In this document: piece after piece, positions 39,897 to 48,869 of the stretch
Numbering within the stretch: the stretch's first letter is position 1
Layout: every line of letters starts with the position of its first letter
From: Oscillospiraceae bacterium
Lineage (GTDB): Bacteria > Bacillota > Clostridia > Oscillospirales > Oscillospiraceae
Reading direction: 5' to 3'
Assembly: GCA_020025535.1 (NCBI GenBank)
Contig: JAHHRY010000001.1
Coordinates: 186,001 to 250,000, forward strand
Length of the DNA stretch: 64,000 bases
Notes under the pieces: generated by a model
The model's input: the letters and a program-made list of their open reading frames with translations, nothing else
Databases searched by the model: none
Told to the model about the DNA's origin: nothing
Position numbers and translations under genes: made by a program

Positions 39897-41651
39897 TTAT
39901 GCCTCCACCAGCTCGCAGAACAGGTCGATCTGGTCTGCGATGGTCTGCAGAGCGCTGCGCCAGAAGGCCTTATCCGTCAGGTCAATGCCGGCAACCTTGG
40001 CGGTATCCTCTGCAGTGGCGATTGTAGTGGTATACAGCAGCTTCTTGTACTTGGGAATGAAAGCCTCGCCCTCTTCCTCATACTTGGCGTACAGGCCGCG
40101 GGCAAACAGGCCGCCAAAGGCATAGGGGAAGTTGTAGAAAGTAGGTCCGTAATAGTGGCCCTTGCAGATCCACATATAAGGATGCAGGCAGCTGTGATCC
40201 AGGCCGTCGCCGTAGCACTCCTTCTGTGCTTCCAGCATCATGCTGCTGAGTGCATCGGCATCCATGAACTTCTCTTCTCTGTTCTCGAACACCATGGTTT
40301 CAAAGCGGTAGCGGGAATAGATGTCACAGATAATCTGGGTGGCATCCTGCACCTGGCTTTCAATCAGGGACAGCTTTTCTTCCTTGTCGGCAGCATTGGC
40401 AATGGCAGCAGCCATGACCACGCACTCGTTGAAGGTGGAAGCCGTCTCTGCCACGGGCATGGAATAATCCTTGTTGAGAGAACGGTGATCCCGGATGCAC
40501 AGATTGTGGTAAGCATGACCCAGCTCATGTGCCAGCGTCACCACATCGGAGAAGTCGCCGCAGAAGTTCGTGAGAATACGGCTTTCGCCCAGGTAGTCCA
40601 CTCCGCAGCAGAAAGCGCCGCCGGCCTTGCCGTCTCTGGGATAGAAGTCGATCCATTCCTTGTCGAAGGCCTCGGCAATCATGTCTGCCTCTTCGGGGTT
40701 GAAGCCCTTGAACAGATCCACCAGGAAATCCCGTGCACTTTCCGTTGTAAAACGGGTGGAAGACTTGCCCATAGGGGCAAACATATCATACCAGGGCATA
40801 CCATTCTCGTGACCCAGAACCTTGGCCTTGACTTTCAGATACTTCCAGAACTTGGGCAGGTACTCGTCCATGGCGCCGAACATGGCATCCAGGGTTTCCT
40901 TCTTCAGGTGTGCGCCCTTCAGTTCTCTGTCCAGAGGGGAATCGTAGCCACGGAGCTGGCACTCGTTAATGGTTTCCAGCTTGATGGAGTTCAGAGCAAA
41001 TGCAACCGAATCCTTAATCCGGTCGTAGCAGGCCAGTTCTGCCTCGAAAGCAGCCTTACGGACAGCGGGGTCCGGATCATGTGCCAGATTCCGGATCGTG
41101 GACAGGTTGGTTGTCTCACCCTTATAGGTGACAGGAACGGTACTGGTCAGGTAGCCCTGGAGGTCAGCCCAGGCATTGCCGCCGGTCAGCTGCATTCTTG
41201 CCAGAATCTCCTCGCCATTGCCCGGCAGCAGGTAGCGGCTGGATTCTGCCATATTGGCAAAGAGGAATTCATAGGACCGCAGGACATCGTCCGCTTTCAC
41301 CAGCTCCATAAGGTTGGGCAGCTTGGAAGCCCAGCTCTGGAAAGCAGCAATGGGTGCGGCCGTGCGGCTGTACTGTGCCATGACCCGTCCCATATAGGAG
41401 CCGGCCTCGGCATCCTTGCTGTTGGCGCTCTGGCGAAGCATAGCGTACTGCACCAGCTTACCGGTCAGATCGGACATACGCTCCTGCAGCTCGATACCCT
41501 TGCGCAGACCCTCTGCCGGCTCCATATTCTCCAGATTTGCCACAAAAGCTTCCAGCTCGGATACGGAATTTTTCAGAGCAGTCAGATCTGCTTCAAAAGT
41601 GGGATCATCAAATCCCTTATAAATCGGGTTTAGATTCCAAATTTCGTTCAT
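39897..41651 (-). CDS. pepF: M3 family oligoendopeptidase (PepF-like)
   Basis: A 584-residue M3 metallopeptidase with the zinc-binding HELGHAYH motif and downstream glutamate in VAETASTFNE. SYMGRVMAQYSRTAAP and the C-terminal YNFPYAFGGLFARGLYAKY are family hallmarks. It degrades oligopeptides in the cytosol. ATG at 41651 follows GGGGAAATACCG; the frame to 41687 lacks a better site. It is the first gene of the two-peptidase operon, divergent from spo0A. Confidence 0.94.
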   Translation of the reverse strand: MNEIWNLNPIYKGFDDPTFEADLTALKNSVSELEAFVANLENMEPAEGLRKGIELQERMSDLTGKLVQYAMLRQSANSKDAEAGSYMGRVMAQYSRTAAPIAAFQSWASKLPNLMELVKADDVLRSYEFLFANMAESSRYLLPGNGEEILARMQLTGGNAWADLQGYLTSTVPVTYKGETTNLSTIRNLAHDPDPAVRKAAFEAELACYDRIKDSVAFALNSIKLETINECQLRGYDSPLDRELKGAHLKKETLDAMFGAMDEYLPKFWKYLKVKAKVLGHENGMPWYDMFAPMGKSSTRFTTESARDFLVDLFKGFNPEEADMIAEAFDKEWIDFYPRDGKAGGAFCCGVDYLGESRILTNFCGDFSDVVTLAHELGHAYHNLCIRDHRSLNKDYSMPVAETASTFNECVVMAAAIANAADKEEKLSLIESQVQDATQIICDIYSRYRFETMVFENREEKFMDADALSSMMLEAQKECYGDGLDHSCLHPYMWICKGHYYGPTFYNFPYAFGGLFARGLYAKYEEEGEAFIPKYKKLLYTTTIATAEDTAKVAGIDLTDKAFWRSALQTIADQIDLFCELVEA

Positions 41652-41685
41652 AATCGGTATTTCCCCTTTCAAAAAATCTGTTGAC

Positions 41686-41714
41686 ATTGTACACCATTAT
41701 TTTCTGCCCGTCAA
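41686..41714 (-). promoter_or_regulatory. pepF operon promoter
   Basis: -35 TTGACG (41709-41714) and -10 TACAAT (41686-41691), spacer 17, minus strand. A Spo0A box begins 12 bases upstream. Confidence 0.75.
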
Positions 41715-41725
41715 CCAAGCACCGC

Positions 41726-41824
41726 TTTGTCGAAAAGTAGATTTTTTGTACCGGCTTTGTCATATAATGTCGAAAAGTTGCGTATTATACGGCAATTCAA
41801 TGAATTATGCGCGTTTTTGTCGAA
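41726..41824 (+). promoter_or_regulatory. Cluster of three Spo0A boxes upstream of spo0A
   Basis: TTTGTCGAA at 41726-41734 and at 41816-41824 are exact Spo0A-box matches; AATGTCGAA at 41766-41774 matches the core. All lie in the 223-base interval between divergent pepF and spo0A. They suggest autoregulation, and the first is also near the pepF promoter. Confidence 0.75.
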
Positions 41825-41843
41825 CGATTGTTCCTATTTTTCC

Positions 41844-41872
41844 TTGCAAAATACGATTCATTATGCTACATT
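41844..41872 (+). promoter_or_regulatory. spo0A promoter candidate
   Basis: -35 TTGCAA (41844-41849) and -10 TACATT (41867-41872), spacer 17. A second, SigH-like site may exist near 41800 (AATGAATTA), but its -35 is poor. Confidence 0.5.
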
Positions 41873-41937
41873 ATTTGTGTCAATTAAAGGTTCCGATTTG
41901 AACGGAACATCAATTTCAAATGATAGGAGAATCAACC

Positions 41938-42717
41938 ATGGACAATCATACAACCGTATTTATCGCTGACAGCACGGAGGAATTTTGTGCCACCTTAACC
42001 AACGCCTTACAGCAATCCGATGGGTTTCAGGTCGTCGGTACTGCTAACGACGGCGAGCTGGCTCTCCGGCGCATCACCGAGCTGAAGCCTCAGGTACTGG
42101 TTCTGGATCTGATGCTGGCCAAGCGGGACGGTATCAGCATCCTGAAAGCACTCAACAACACAGATATACATCCCATCACCCTCGTTACATCCGGATTTAT
42201 TACCGATTACGTAGCCAGTACCGCCGTCAGTCTCGGCGCCCGTTACCTGATGCTGAAACCCTGTGAAATGAGTGCTTTGGTAGAACGGTTGGAAGAGATC
42301 CGCGGCGGCAACAATCAGCTGTCTGTGAACGGTCGCCGGAACGACAAGGCCGGCATTGAAGCCATGGTAACCAATATCATTCACGAAATCGGTGTTCCTG
42401 CACATATCAAGGGCTATCAGTACCTGCGTGAAGCCATTATCATCGCAGTCAACGACATGGATGTGATCAACGCCATTACTAAGGTACTCTATCCTCAGGT
42501 AGCCAAGACCTTCTCCACCACGCCTTCCCGCGTAGAGCGTGCCATTCGCCATGCCATCGAAGTCGCATGGGACAGAGGCGATCTGGATACCCTGCAGAGA
42601 TTCTTCGGCTACACCGTTTCCAACACCAAGGGCAAGCCCACCAATTCCGAATTTATCGCCCTGATTGCCGATAAGCTGCAGCTTCAGCTGAAAACTTCTG
42701 ATGTTGCTCAGCTGTAA
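41938..42717 (+). CDS. spo0A: Sporulation master regulator Spo0A
   Basis: A 259-residue Spo0A. The receiver has IADSTEEF (D11), phospho-acceptor D57 in VLVLDLM, and the lysine in MLKPCEM. The DNA-binding domain is nearly canonical: [47 protein letters not shown], and [15 protein letters not shown]. It is the phosphorelay output that decides entry to sporulation. ATG at 41938 follows TAGGAGAATCAACC; the ATG at 41920 lies upstream of that site. A divergent paralogue is encoded at 20159-20899. Confidence 0.96.
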   Translation: MDNHTTVFIADSTEEFCATLTNALQQSDGFQVVGTANDGELALRRITELKPQVLVLDLMLAKRDGISILKALNNTDIHPITLVTSGFITDYVASTAVSLGARYLMLKPCEMSALVERLEEIRGGNNQLSVNGRRNDKAGIEAMVTNIIHEIGVPAHIKGYQYLREAIIIAVNDMDVINAITKVLYPQVAKTFSTTPSRVERAIRHAIEVAWDRGDLDTLQRFFGYTVSNTKGKPTNSEFIALIADKLQLQLKTSDVAQL

Positions 42718-42719
42718 CA

Positions 42720-42757
42720 GGAAAGGCACACTGTCAGATAACAGTGTGCCTTTCCGA
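42720..42757 (+). terminator. spo0A 3' hairpin
   Basis: AAAGGCACACTGT and ACAGTGTGCCTTT pair around CAGATA just after the stop; there is no T-run beyond the stem, so strength is uncertain. Confidence 0.55.
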
Positions 42758-42765
42758 TATATTTC

Positions 42766-42799
42766 TAAAAGGAAACCCCACTTTCCGGAGAAAGTGGGG
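42766..42799 (-). terminator. malQ-glgP terminator
   Basis: CCCCACTTTC and GAAAGTGGGG pair around CGGA; the minus strand continues with TTTCCTTTT. Confidence 0.75.
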
Positions 42800-42805
42800 A
42801 AAATT

Positions 42806-45142
42806 TTACACATACTGCGTGGGTTTGATATGCCAGATTTCCTCTGCATACTGCCGGATGGTACGGTCGGAAGAGAATTTTGCACCGCTGGCAATATTCA
42901 TCAGGCACTTGCGGCCAAAGGCGATTCGGTCTGCATAGTCCCGGTTAGCCTGAAGCTTGGCATCCATATAGGATGCGTAGTCCAGCAGGACAAAATAATG
43001 ATCGGCTCTGTGCCAGGAACAGCCGTCCAGCAAAGCATGATACAGTTCTCTCTGGGCGTCGTCCGTAGGAACGGTGCCGTCCACCAGTGTATCGATTGCT
43101 CTGTGCAGGCGGTCATTGATGTCATAAATGCCGCGGGCGCAGTAGCTGTCCCTGCATTCATTGAGCTGCTCAACCGTATGACCGAAAATATACTCGTTCT
43201 GGATACCGGCCTCCTGTGCAATTTCCACGTTGGCGCCATCCAAAGTGCCCAGAGTCACAGCACCGTTCAGCATCAGCTTCATATTGCCGGTGCCGGAAGC
43301 CTCCGTTCCGGCAGGAGAAATCTGCTCGGAAATATCGGCAGCCGGGATGATATGCTCCGCATAAGAGCAATTGTAGTTCTGGACAAAGACCACCTTCAGC
43401 TTATCGGCAACATCCGGGTCATTGTTGATCATTCTGGCAATCCGGTTGATATAGCGGATAATCGCCTTGGCACGGACATAGCCGGGCGCAGACTTGGCAC
43501 CGAAAATGAACACCGTAGGATGGAAGTCCTGCAGGCTGCCGTCCTTCAGGCGGAAGTAAATATCCACCACGGACAGGGCGTTCATCAGCTGGCGCTTGTA
43601 CTCGTGCAGGCGCTTTACCTGTACATCGAAGATAAAATCAGGGTTCAGCTGCACGCCTTCCTTTTCGGCAATGACCTTGCACAGCTGTTCCTTCTTCTGC
43701 CGCTTGATGGAATTGAACTGGCGCACCATATCGTCATCGATCATGGGCTTCAGCTTGGAAAGGGCATCCAGATCTTTCAGGAAATCCGATCCGATCCGGT
43801 ACTTGATCATCTGCGTCAGCTCAGGGTTGCAAAGGCCCATCCAGCGACGGGGGGTAACACCGTTGGTCTTATTCTGGAAACGCTCGGGGAACACGGCATA
43901 CCAGTCTTTGAAGCAGTCATTTTTCAGAATCTCAGAGTGAATCTGTGCAACACCGTTGACATAGCTGCCTACATAAATGCTCAGGTTTGCCATATGCGCC
44001 GTATTGTCCCTGATGATGAACAGGCCGGGATGCTCCCGCTTCAGCTTTTCATCGATGCGGACGATGATGTCCACAATTTCGGGAACCACGCTGCGGAGCA
44101 GATCCAGGTCCCACTTCTCCAGAGCCTCACCCATGACGGTATGGTTGGTATAGGAGAAGGTCTTCTGGGCAATGGAGAAGCTCTGCTCGAAGTCCATGCC
44201 CTCCTCCATCAGCAGACGGATCAGTTCGGGAATGGACATGGCCGGATGAGTGTCGTTCAGCTGAACGGCATAGAAGTCTGCAAAATTGCTCAGATCGGAG
44301 CCATGCTTGCCCTTGTAGATCCGCATGATGTCCTGCAGGGAAGCACTGGACAGGACATACTGCTGCTTGATACGCAGGCGTTTGCCCTCCCAGGTCGAGT
44401 CATTGGGGTACAGCACACGGGTGATGTCCTCGGCCTTGTTCTTCTGTGCCAGTGCACGCATATAGTCCTGATCGTTGAATGCATTGAAGTCCAGTTCTTC
44501 CTCAGCCTCGCACTGCCACAGACGCAGGGTGTTGATATTCTGGGTATCGTAGCCGATCACAGGCACGTCATAGGGAACGGCCAGAACCGTATGATCCGGG
44601 AATTTCACCTTAACGGTGTGGTTATACCGGCGGAAGGACCAGGGATCACCGAACTTCGTCCAGTCATCTGCCACCTCAGTCTGGGAACCGTTCTTGTCAA
44701 AGCCCTGCTTGAACAGGCCAAAACGGTAACGCAGGCCATAGCCGGACAGCGGCAGGTTACAGCTTGCGGCGCTGTCCAGGAAGCAGGCTGCCAGTCTGCC
44801 CAGGCCGCCGTTACCCAAAGCGGCATCCTCGATTTCCTCCAGGCAGGCAAGATCCACGCCTCGTTCCAGGAAAATCTTTTTCATCTCTTCCAGAATGCCC
44901 ATGTTGTACAGGTTGGAATACACCAGTCTGCCGATCAGGTATTCTGCGGACAGATAATATGCCTTTCTCTCATGCATACGCACCCGCTTGCTGTTGTTCC
45001 AGTTATCGGAAATGGCCATCATGACAGCATGACCCAGTGCCTCATGCAGTTCCTGAGGAGTTGCCTCCTTCAGGGTAACGTCATAGGTGTATTTCAGCTG
45101 TGCTTCTGTCCATTTCAGAATGTTCAGGCAATTATAGTTCAT
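42806..45142 (-). CDS. glgP: Glycogen/alpha-glucan phosphorylase
   Basis: A 778-residue GT35 phosphorylase. The PLP-binding lysine is K622 in EASGTGNMKLMLNGA. NDTHPAMSIPELIRLLMEE, TNGVTPRRW and the N-terminal GNGGLGRLAACFLDS are canonical. It releases glucose-1-phosphate from glycogen or maltodextrin. It begins 17 bases after malQ, so both work together on glycogen breakdown. GGGAG precedes the ATG. Confidence 0.96.
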   Translation of the reverse strand: MNYNCLNILKWTEAQLKYTYDVTLKEATPQELHEALGHAVMMAISDNWNNSKRVRMHERKAYYLSAEYLIGRLVYSNLYNMGILEEMKKIFLERGVDLACLEEIEDAALGNGGLGRLAACFLDSAASCNLPLSGYGLRYRFGLFKQGFDKNGSQTEVADDWTKFGDPWSFRRYNHTVKVKFPDHTVLAVPYDVPVIGYDTQNINTLRLWQCEAEEELDFNAFNDQDYMRALAQKNKAEDITRVLYPNDSTWEGKRLRIKQQYVLSSASLQDIMRIYKGKHGSDLSNFADFYAVQLNDTHPAMSIPELIRLLMEEGMDFEQSFSIAQKTFSYTNHTVMGEALEKWDLDLLRSVVPEIVDIIVRIDEKLKREHPGLFIIRDNTAHMANLSIYVGSYVNGVAQIHSEILKNDCFKDWYAVFPERFQNKTNGVTPRRWMGLCNPELTQMIKYRIGSDFLKDLDALSKLKPMIDDDMVRQFNSIKRQKKEQLCKVIAEKEGVQLNPDFIFDVQVKRLHEYKRQLMNALSVVDIYFRLKDGSLQDFHPTVFIFGAKSAPGYVRAKAIIRYINRIARMINNDPDVADKLKVVFVQNYNCSYAEHIIPAADISEQISPAGTEASGTGNMKLMLNGAVTLGTLDGANVEIAQEAGIQNEYIFGHTVEQLNECRDSYCARGIYDINDRLHRAIDTLVDGTVPTDDAQRELYHALLDGCSWHRADHYFVLLDYASYMDAKLQANRDYADRIAFGRKCLMNIASGAKFSSDRTIRQYAEEIWHIKPTQYV

Positions 45143-45159
45143 CTCAGATAACTCCCATC

Positions 45160-46659
45160 TTATTCAGAAACTAAATCTATTTTCTCCCTCTGACGGCCAT
45201 ATAGTACCGTCATGCGGCGAATTTTTTCTGCCAGGTCGTCGGTAATCATGCCGCTTTCCATACGCCAGCTCCAGTTTGAGTCCGACATTGTGCCGGGGAA
45301 ATTCATTCTGGCCTCACCGCCCAGATTCAGGTAATCCTGCATGGGTACCATGCAAAGTCCGGAAACAGAGGCCATAGCAGTGCGAATGACACCCCAGACC
45401 AATCCTTCCTCTTCCGTGAGGGTCATGTATTCTCTGGCGTATGCTGCGGCGTCGGCATCGGCCGTTTCAAACCACTGACGGGTGGTCATATTGTCATGGG
45501 TTCCGGTGTAGCACACGGAATTGGCCGGATAGTTATAGGGAAGATAGTCGGAAGGCTCCCGGGTATCAAAGGCAAATCCCAGCACCTTCATGCCGGGAAA
45601 ACCGGATGCATCCCGCAAGTCCAGCACTTCCTGCGTCAAAAAGCCCAGATCCTCCGCAATCAGCTGCAGATGAGGCAGGTCCTTCTGCACGGAGCGGATA
45701 AAATCCATGCCCGGGCCCTTGACCCATTTCCCGTTTCTGGCGTTTTCGTCCCCGTAGGGTACGGACCAGTAGCTTTCAAACCCACGGAAATGATCCATAC
45801 GGATCACGTCGTAACGCTCTCCGGCCGCCTTCAGGCGGTTTTTCCACCAGCGATAATCGTCCTTCTTCATCACATCCCAGCGGTACAGAGGATTTCCCCA
45901 CAGCTGACCATCCGGCCCGAAGGCATCGGGAGGACAGCCCGCCACGGCAACAGGCATCAGATTCTCATCCATCTGGAACAACTCGGGAGCCGTCCAGGTT
46001 TCCACAGAGTCCGCCGGAACATAAATGGGGACATCTCCAATAATGCGGATGCCGTTTTCCTTTGCATAGCCATGCAGGCAATCCCACTGGCGGTAGAACA
46101 GGTACTGCACAAAGCTGATAAAGCGAATCTTCTCCTCATGCTCGTGTCTGGCCTGCCATATGGCATCCGGCTCCCGGTACTTGAGGTCCTTTGGCCATAC
46201 GTACCATGGCTGCCCGTCAAAGTGCTCTTTCAGAGCCATAAACAGGGCATAATCCGAAAGCCACCAGCTATTGCTGCGGCAGAAGGTTTCAAACGCCTCG
46301 CTTCCGGGGAAACGATCATAGGCGAGCTTCAGCATTTTCAGCCGGTTCTGATACTGAAGGCCAAAATCAACTCTGTCTTCCCGGCTGCACCATTGGACCG
46401 TTTCCAGCTCCTGTCTTTGGAGCAGGCCATCCTGCACCAGCGTCTCCAAATCGATCAGATAATGGTTGCCTGCATAAACAGAGCAGGACTGATAAGGAGA
46501 ATTGCCGTAGCCCGTAGGCGTCAGCGGCAGAATCTGCCAGCAGCGCTGACCCGCTTTTTTCAAAAAATCTACAAAGCGGAAAGCCTCCGTACCCATGGTG
46601 CCGACTCCGCAGGGGCCGGGGAGTGATGTGATGTGCATTAAAATGCCACTTTCACGCAT
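45160..46659 (-). CDS. malQ: 4-alpha-glucanotransferase
   Basis: A 499-residue GH77 amylomaltase. HITSLPGPCGVGTMG, WQILPLTPTGYGNSPYQS, RIIGDVPIYV, VIRMDHFRGFESYW (nucleophile Asp) and LIAEDLG (acid/base Glu) are all present; NSVCYTGTHDNMT carries the stabilising Asp. It disproportionates maltodextrins so that GlgP can continue. It is the first gene of malQ-glgP. AAGGAG precedes the ATG. Confidence 0.96.
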   Translation of the reverse strand: MRESGILMHITSLPGPCGVGTMGTEAFRFVDFLKKAGQRCWQILPLTPTGYGNSPYQSCSVYAGNHYLIDLETLVQDGLLQRQELETVQWCSREDRVDFGLQYQNRLKMLKLAYDRFPGSEAFETFCRSNSWWLSDYALFMALKEHFDGQPWYVWPKDLKYREPDAIWQARHEHEEKIRFISFVQYLFYRQWDCLHGYAKENGIRIIGDVPIYVPADSVETWTAPELFQMDENLMPVAVAGCPPDAFGPDGQLWGNPLYRWDVMKKDDYRWWKNRLKAAGERYDVIRMDHFRGFESYWSVPYGDENARNGKWVKGPGMDFIRSVQKDLPHLQLIAEDLGFLTQEVLDLRDASGFPGMKVLGFAFDTREPSDYLPYNYPANSVCYTGTHDNMTTRQWFETADADAAAYAREYMTLTEEEGLVWGVIRTAMASVSGLCMVPMQDYLNLGGEARMNFPGTMSDSNWSWRMESGMITDDLAEKIRRMTVLYGRQREKIDLVSE

Positions 46660-46774
46660 TCTCTTTTCTCCTTATACTATGTTTCTTGATTCTATATTGT
46701 ATGAAGCCGCTGCAAAATGGGTGCTTTGTTATGTGTTCACAGACAAATGCACTTTACACATCGACTCATGTTAA

Positions 46775-46803
46775 AGCATAGTACGCTTTCAGAATTTTGT
46801 CAA
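46775..46803 (-). promoter_or_regulatory. malQ-glgP promoter
   Basis: Consensus -35 TTGACA (46798-46803) and -10 TATGCT (46775-46780) with a 17-base spacer, minus strand. The leader to malQ is about 110 bases. Confidence 0.75.
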
Positions 46804-47031
46804 GCAAAACCAACATAGGCACTATTTTTTGTGGTTTTAGGCAAAACTACCATAAATGGTACCTGTTTTTTGAACATAAAGACGGCTTTAGAGTGCATTC
46901 TCTGCTTTCATCCGACTCTTTCCATCTGTCCCGGCATCTGCCGGACCTGCAGACACCGACGCCGCGGCCGACCTTGCCGCACAGGCTTCCGGCTGCCCGG
47001 GAATCCTGCAAAAAATATCCCATTTTTTCAG
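46804..47031. other. Intergenic region between divergent malQ and the DUF1292 gene
   Basis: No gene is seen. Two inverted repeats lie just upstream of the malQ -35: AAAACCA (46806-46812) with TGGTTTT (46832-46838), and the perfect palindrome TACCAT AA ATGGTA (46848-46861). They could be operators for a sugar-responsive regulator. The stretch 46930-47010 is GC-rich with no feature I can name. Confidence 0.4.
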
Positions 47032-47060
47032 TTGCTTTTTGTTTTCTTACCCGCTACAAT
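47032..47060 (+). promoter_or_regulatory. Promoter of the DUF1292 gene
   Basis: -35 TTGCTT (47032-47037) and -10 TACAAT (47055-47060), spacer 17. Confidence 0.6.
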
Positions 47061-47096
47061 AACAAAGATATAAAACATTTTACTGGAGGACCTCCC

Positions 47097-47390
47097 ATGG
47101 AAAACATCAATGAAAATCTCCCCGAGGAAGAAGACAACATTCTGACCCTCACCGACGAAAACGGCAACGAAACCTCCTTTGAGTATCTGGATGTAGTGGA
47201 GTACAACGGCAAGGAATACCTGCTTCTGCTGCCCGCCGATCAGCTGGAAACCGAAATCGTCATCCTGGAAATCGAGCCGGTCAGCGAGGATACCGAAAAT
47301 TACCTGGCCGTCGAGGATGACGCCACCCTGCAGGCTGTCTACGCTATTTTCAAAGAGCGTTACAAGGACGTCCTGAACTTTGCCGACTGA
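47097..47390 (+). CDS. DUF1292 family protein (YrzB-like)
   Basis: A 97-residue acidic protein: ILTLTDENGNETSFEYLDVVEYNGKEYLLLLP and EIVILEIEP are the DUF1292 pattern. The function is unknown; in many Firmicutes it lies near yrzL/yrrK, but here it precedes tcdA. GGAGG precedes the ATG at 47097; the frame is open further upstream without a plausible start. It ends 4 bases before tcdA. Confidence 0.85.
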   Translation: MENINENLPEEEDNILTLTDENGNETSFEYLDVVEYNGKEYLLLLPADQLETEIVILEIEPVSEDTENYLAVEDDATLQAVYAIFKERYKDVLNFAD

Positions 47391-47394
47391 TTCT

Positions 47395-48123
47395 ATGACA
47401 GACAGTCAGTTTTCCCGAACCCAGCTTTTGCTGGGAGAAACCGCCATGGAACGGCTGCACCGCAGCCGGGTGGCAGTTTTCGGTGTCGGCGGCGTGGGCG
47501 GATACGCCGTTGAGGCGCTGGCCCGCAGCGGCATCGGCACATTGGATCTGATCGACAGCGACAGCGTCAGCATCACCAACATCAACCGTCAGATTCTGGC
47601 TACCCACGCCACCGTCGGCAGATTGAAGGTGGATGTGGCGAAGGAACGGATTCTGGACATCCATCCAAAAGCCGTCGTGCATACCTATCCCGTTTTCTAT
47701 ACCCCGGAAACCGCCGACAGCTTTGATTTTTCCCAATACGACTATATTGTAGACGCCATAGACACCGTAACCGGCAAGCTATGCCTTGCAGAGCGCGCCT
47801 TTGCCGCAGGCGTTCCCATCATCAGCTGTATGGGCGCCGGAAACAAGCTCAACGCCACCGCATTTCAGGTAACGGACATCTCCAAAACCACCGTCTGCCC
47901 TCTTGCAAGGGTCATGCGAAAGGAACTGAAAAAGCGGGGCATTTCCCACATGAAGGTGGTTTTTTCCACGGAAGAAGCCCTGACCCCGGTGGGTGCTGAG
48001 GAAGAGGCCGCCGCCATCGGCAAGCGTCAGATTCCCGGCAGCACCTCCTACATCCCCGGCATCGCCGGTCTGATTCTGGCAGGCGAAGTCATCAAGGATC
48101 TGTCCGGTATTTCTTCACACTAG
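47395..48123 (+). CDS. tcdA: tRNA threonylcarbamoyladenosine dehydratase
   Basis: A 242-residue E1-like enzyme (YgdL/CsdL/TcdA). The nucleotide-binding GVGGVGGYAVEALARSGIG is followed by DSDSVSITNINRQ, DAIDTVTGKL, and SCMGAGNKLNAT, which distinguish TcdA from MoeB/ThiF. It converts t6A37 of tRNAs to the cyclic form. ATG at 47395 lies 4 bases after the DUF1292 stop, so translation is probably coupled. Confidence 0.92.
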   Translation: MTDSQFSRTQLLLGETAMERLHRSRVAVFGVGGVGGYAVEALARSGIGTLDLIDSDSVSITNINRQILATHATVGRLKVDVAKERILDIHPKAVVHTYPVFYTPETADSFDFSQYDYIVDAIDTVTGKLCLAERAFAAGVPIISCMGAGNKLNATAFQVTDISKTTVCPLARVMRKELKKRGISHMKVVFSTEEALTPVGAEEEAAAIGKRQIPGSTSYIPGIAGLILAGEVIKDLSGISSH

Positions 48124-48131
48124 TACCCGGC

Positions 48132-48166
48132 AGCGCAGCCTCGGCAGTTTCCGCCAAGGCTGCGCT
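48132..48166 (+). terminator. tcdA terminator
   Basis: AGCGCAGCCT and AGGCTGCGCT pair across a 15-base loop, followed by TTGTATTTC. Confidence 0.65.
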
Positions 48167-48254
48167 TTGTATTTCTTAGCCTCCGTCACCGGAATCTGCC
48201 TGCACAGCCGCCCTGCGGGATTCCTTTATACTATGTTTGAAAGGACAAACAATT

Positions 48255-48806
48255 ATGGATACCATCTGCCTGCTGACCGACAAAGAAGTTCTGGGCACCG
48301 AAGGGCTCTCTTCTGCCGCACCCCGGTATACCGCTCGTGCCATTGTTAAAAACGAGCAGGGTCTGTATGCCGTCATGTATTCCGAAAAATTCAATCTGTA
48401 TTCCCTGCCCGGCGGTGGCATTGAAGACGGTGAAGACAGCATTACCGCATTGCGCCGGGAAATTCTGGAGGAAACCGGCTGCTCCTGTGACCAGGTGGAA
48501 GAACTGGGAATCGTAATAGAAAACCGCTTCAGCTGCAACTGCACACGGATTGCCAGTTACTATGCGGTGACAACCGGCTCCTCTTCCGGAAAGCTTCATC
48601 TGACACAGGCAGAGATTGCATTAGGCACCAGCGTTCAGTGGCACACCTTTGAAGAAGTCCTGCGTCTGATTCGGGACGGTCGCCCCGATACGCCCCAGAA
48701 GAAATTTATTCAGGCCAGAGATCTGGCTGCTCTGCACGTTTATCAGGAGCGCTGTTTCGGCCGCAGCACAGACGCCGCCCAAACCTCACGGGAAGTTTCC
48801 CAATAA
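48255..48806 (+). CDS. Nudix hydrolase
   Basis: A 183-residue Nudix protein. The box GGIEDGEDSITALRREILEE followed by TG fits Gx5Ex7REUxEExGU exactly. The substrate cannot be told. The N-terminal 25 residues precede the fold (ARAIVKNEQGLYAVMYSEKF). ATG at 48255 follows GAAAGGAC. Monocistronic. Confidence 0.9.
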   Translation: MDTICLLTDKEVLGTEGLSSAAPRYTARAIVKNEQGLYAVMYSEKFNLYSLPGGGIEDGEDSITALRREILEETGCSCDQVEELGIVIENRFSCNCTRIASYYAVTTGSSSGKLHLTQAEIALGTSVQWHTFEEVLRLIRDGRPDTPQKKFIQARDLAALHVYQERCFGRSTDAAQTSREVSQ

Positions 48807-48820
48807 AAAAACAACAAAAT

Positions 48821-48867
48821 GAGCGATGCCCAGACCTTTAACAGGTTCGGCATCGCTCATTTTTCTG
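48821..48867. terminator. Bidirectional terminator
   Basis: AAAATGAGCGATGCC and GGCATCGCTCATTTT pair across an 18-base loop that itself contains CCT/AGG pairing; shared by the Nudix gene and aspS. Confidence 0.8.
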
Positions 48868-48869
48868 TC

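Noticed and set aside
42701-45151. An 816-codon plus-strand frame opposite glgP
   Set aside because: glgP has full catalytic motifs on the other strand; the antisense frame is a codon-bias artefact.
46781-46797. CcpA cre site in the malQ promoter spacer
   Set aside because: TGAAAGCGTACTAT differs from the cre consensus at three fixed positions.
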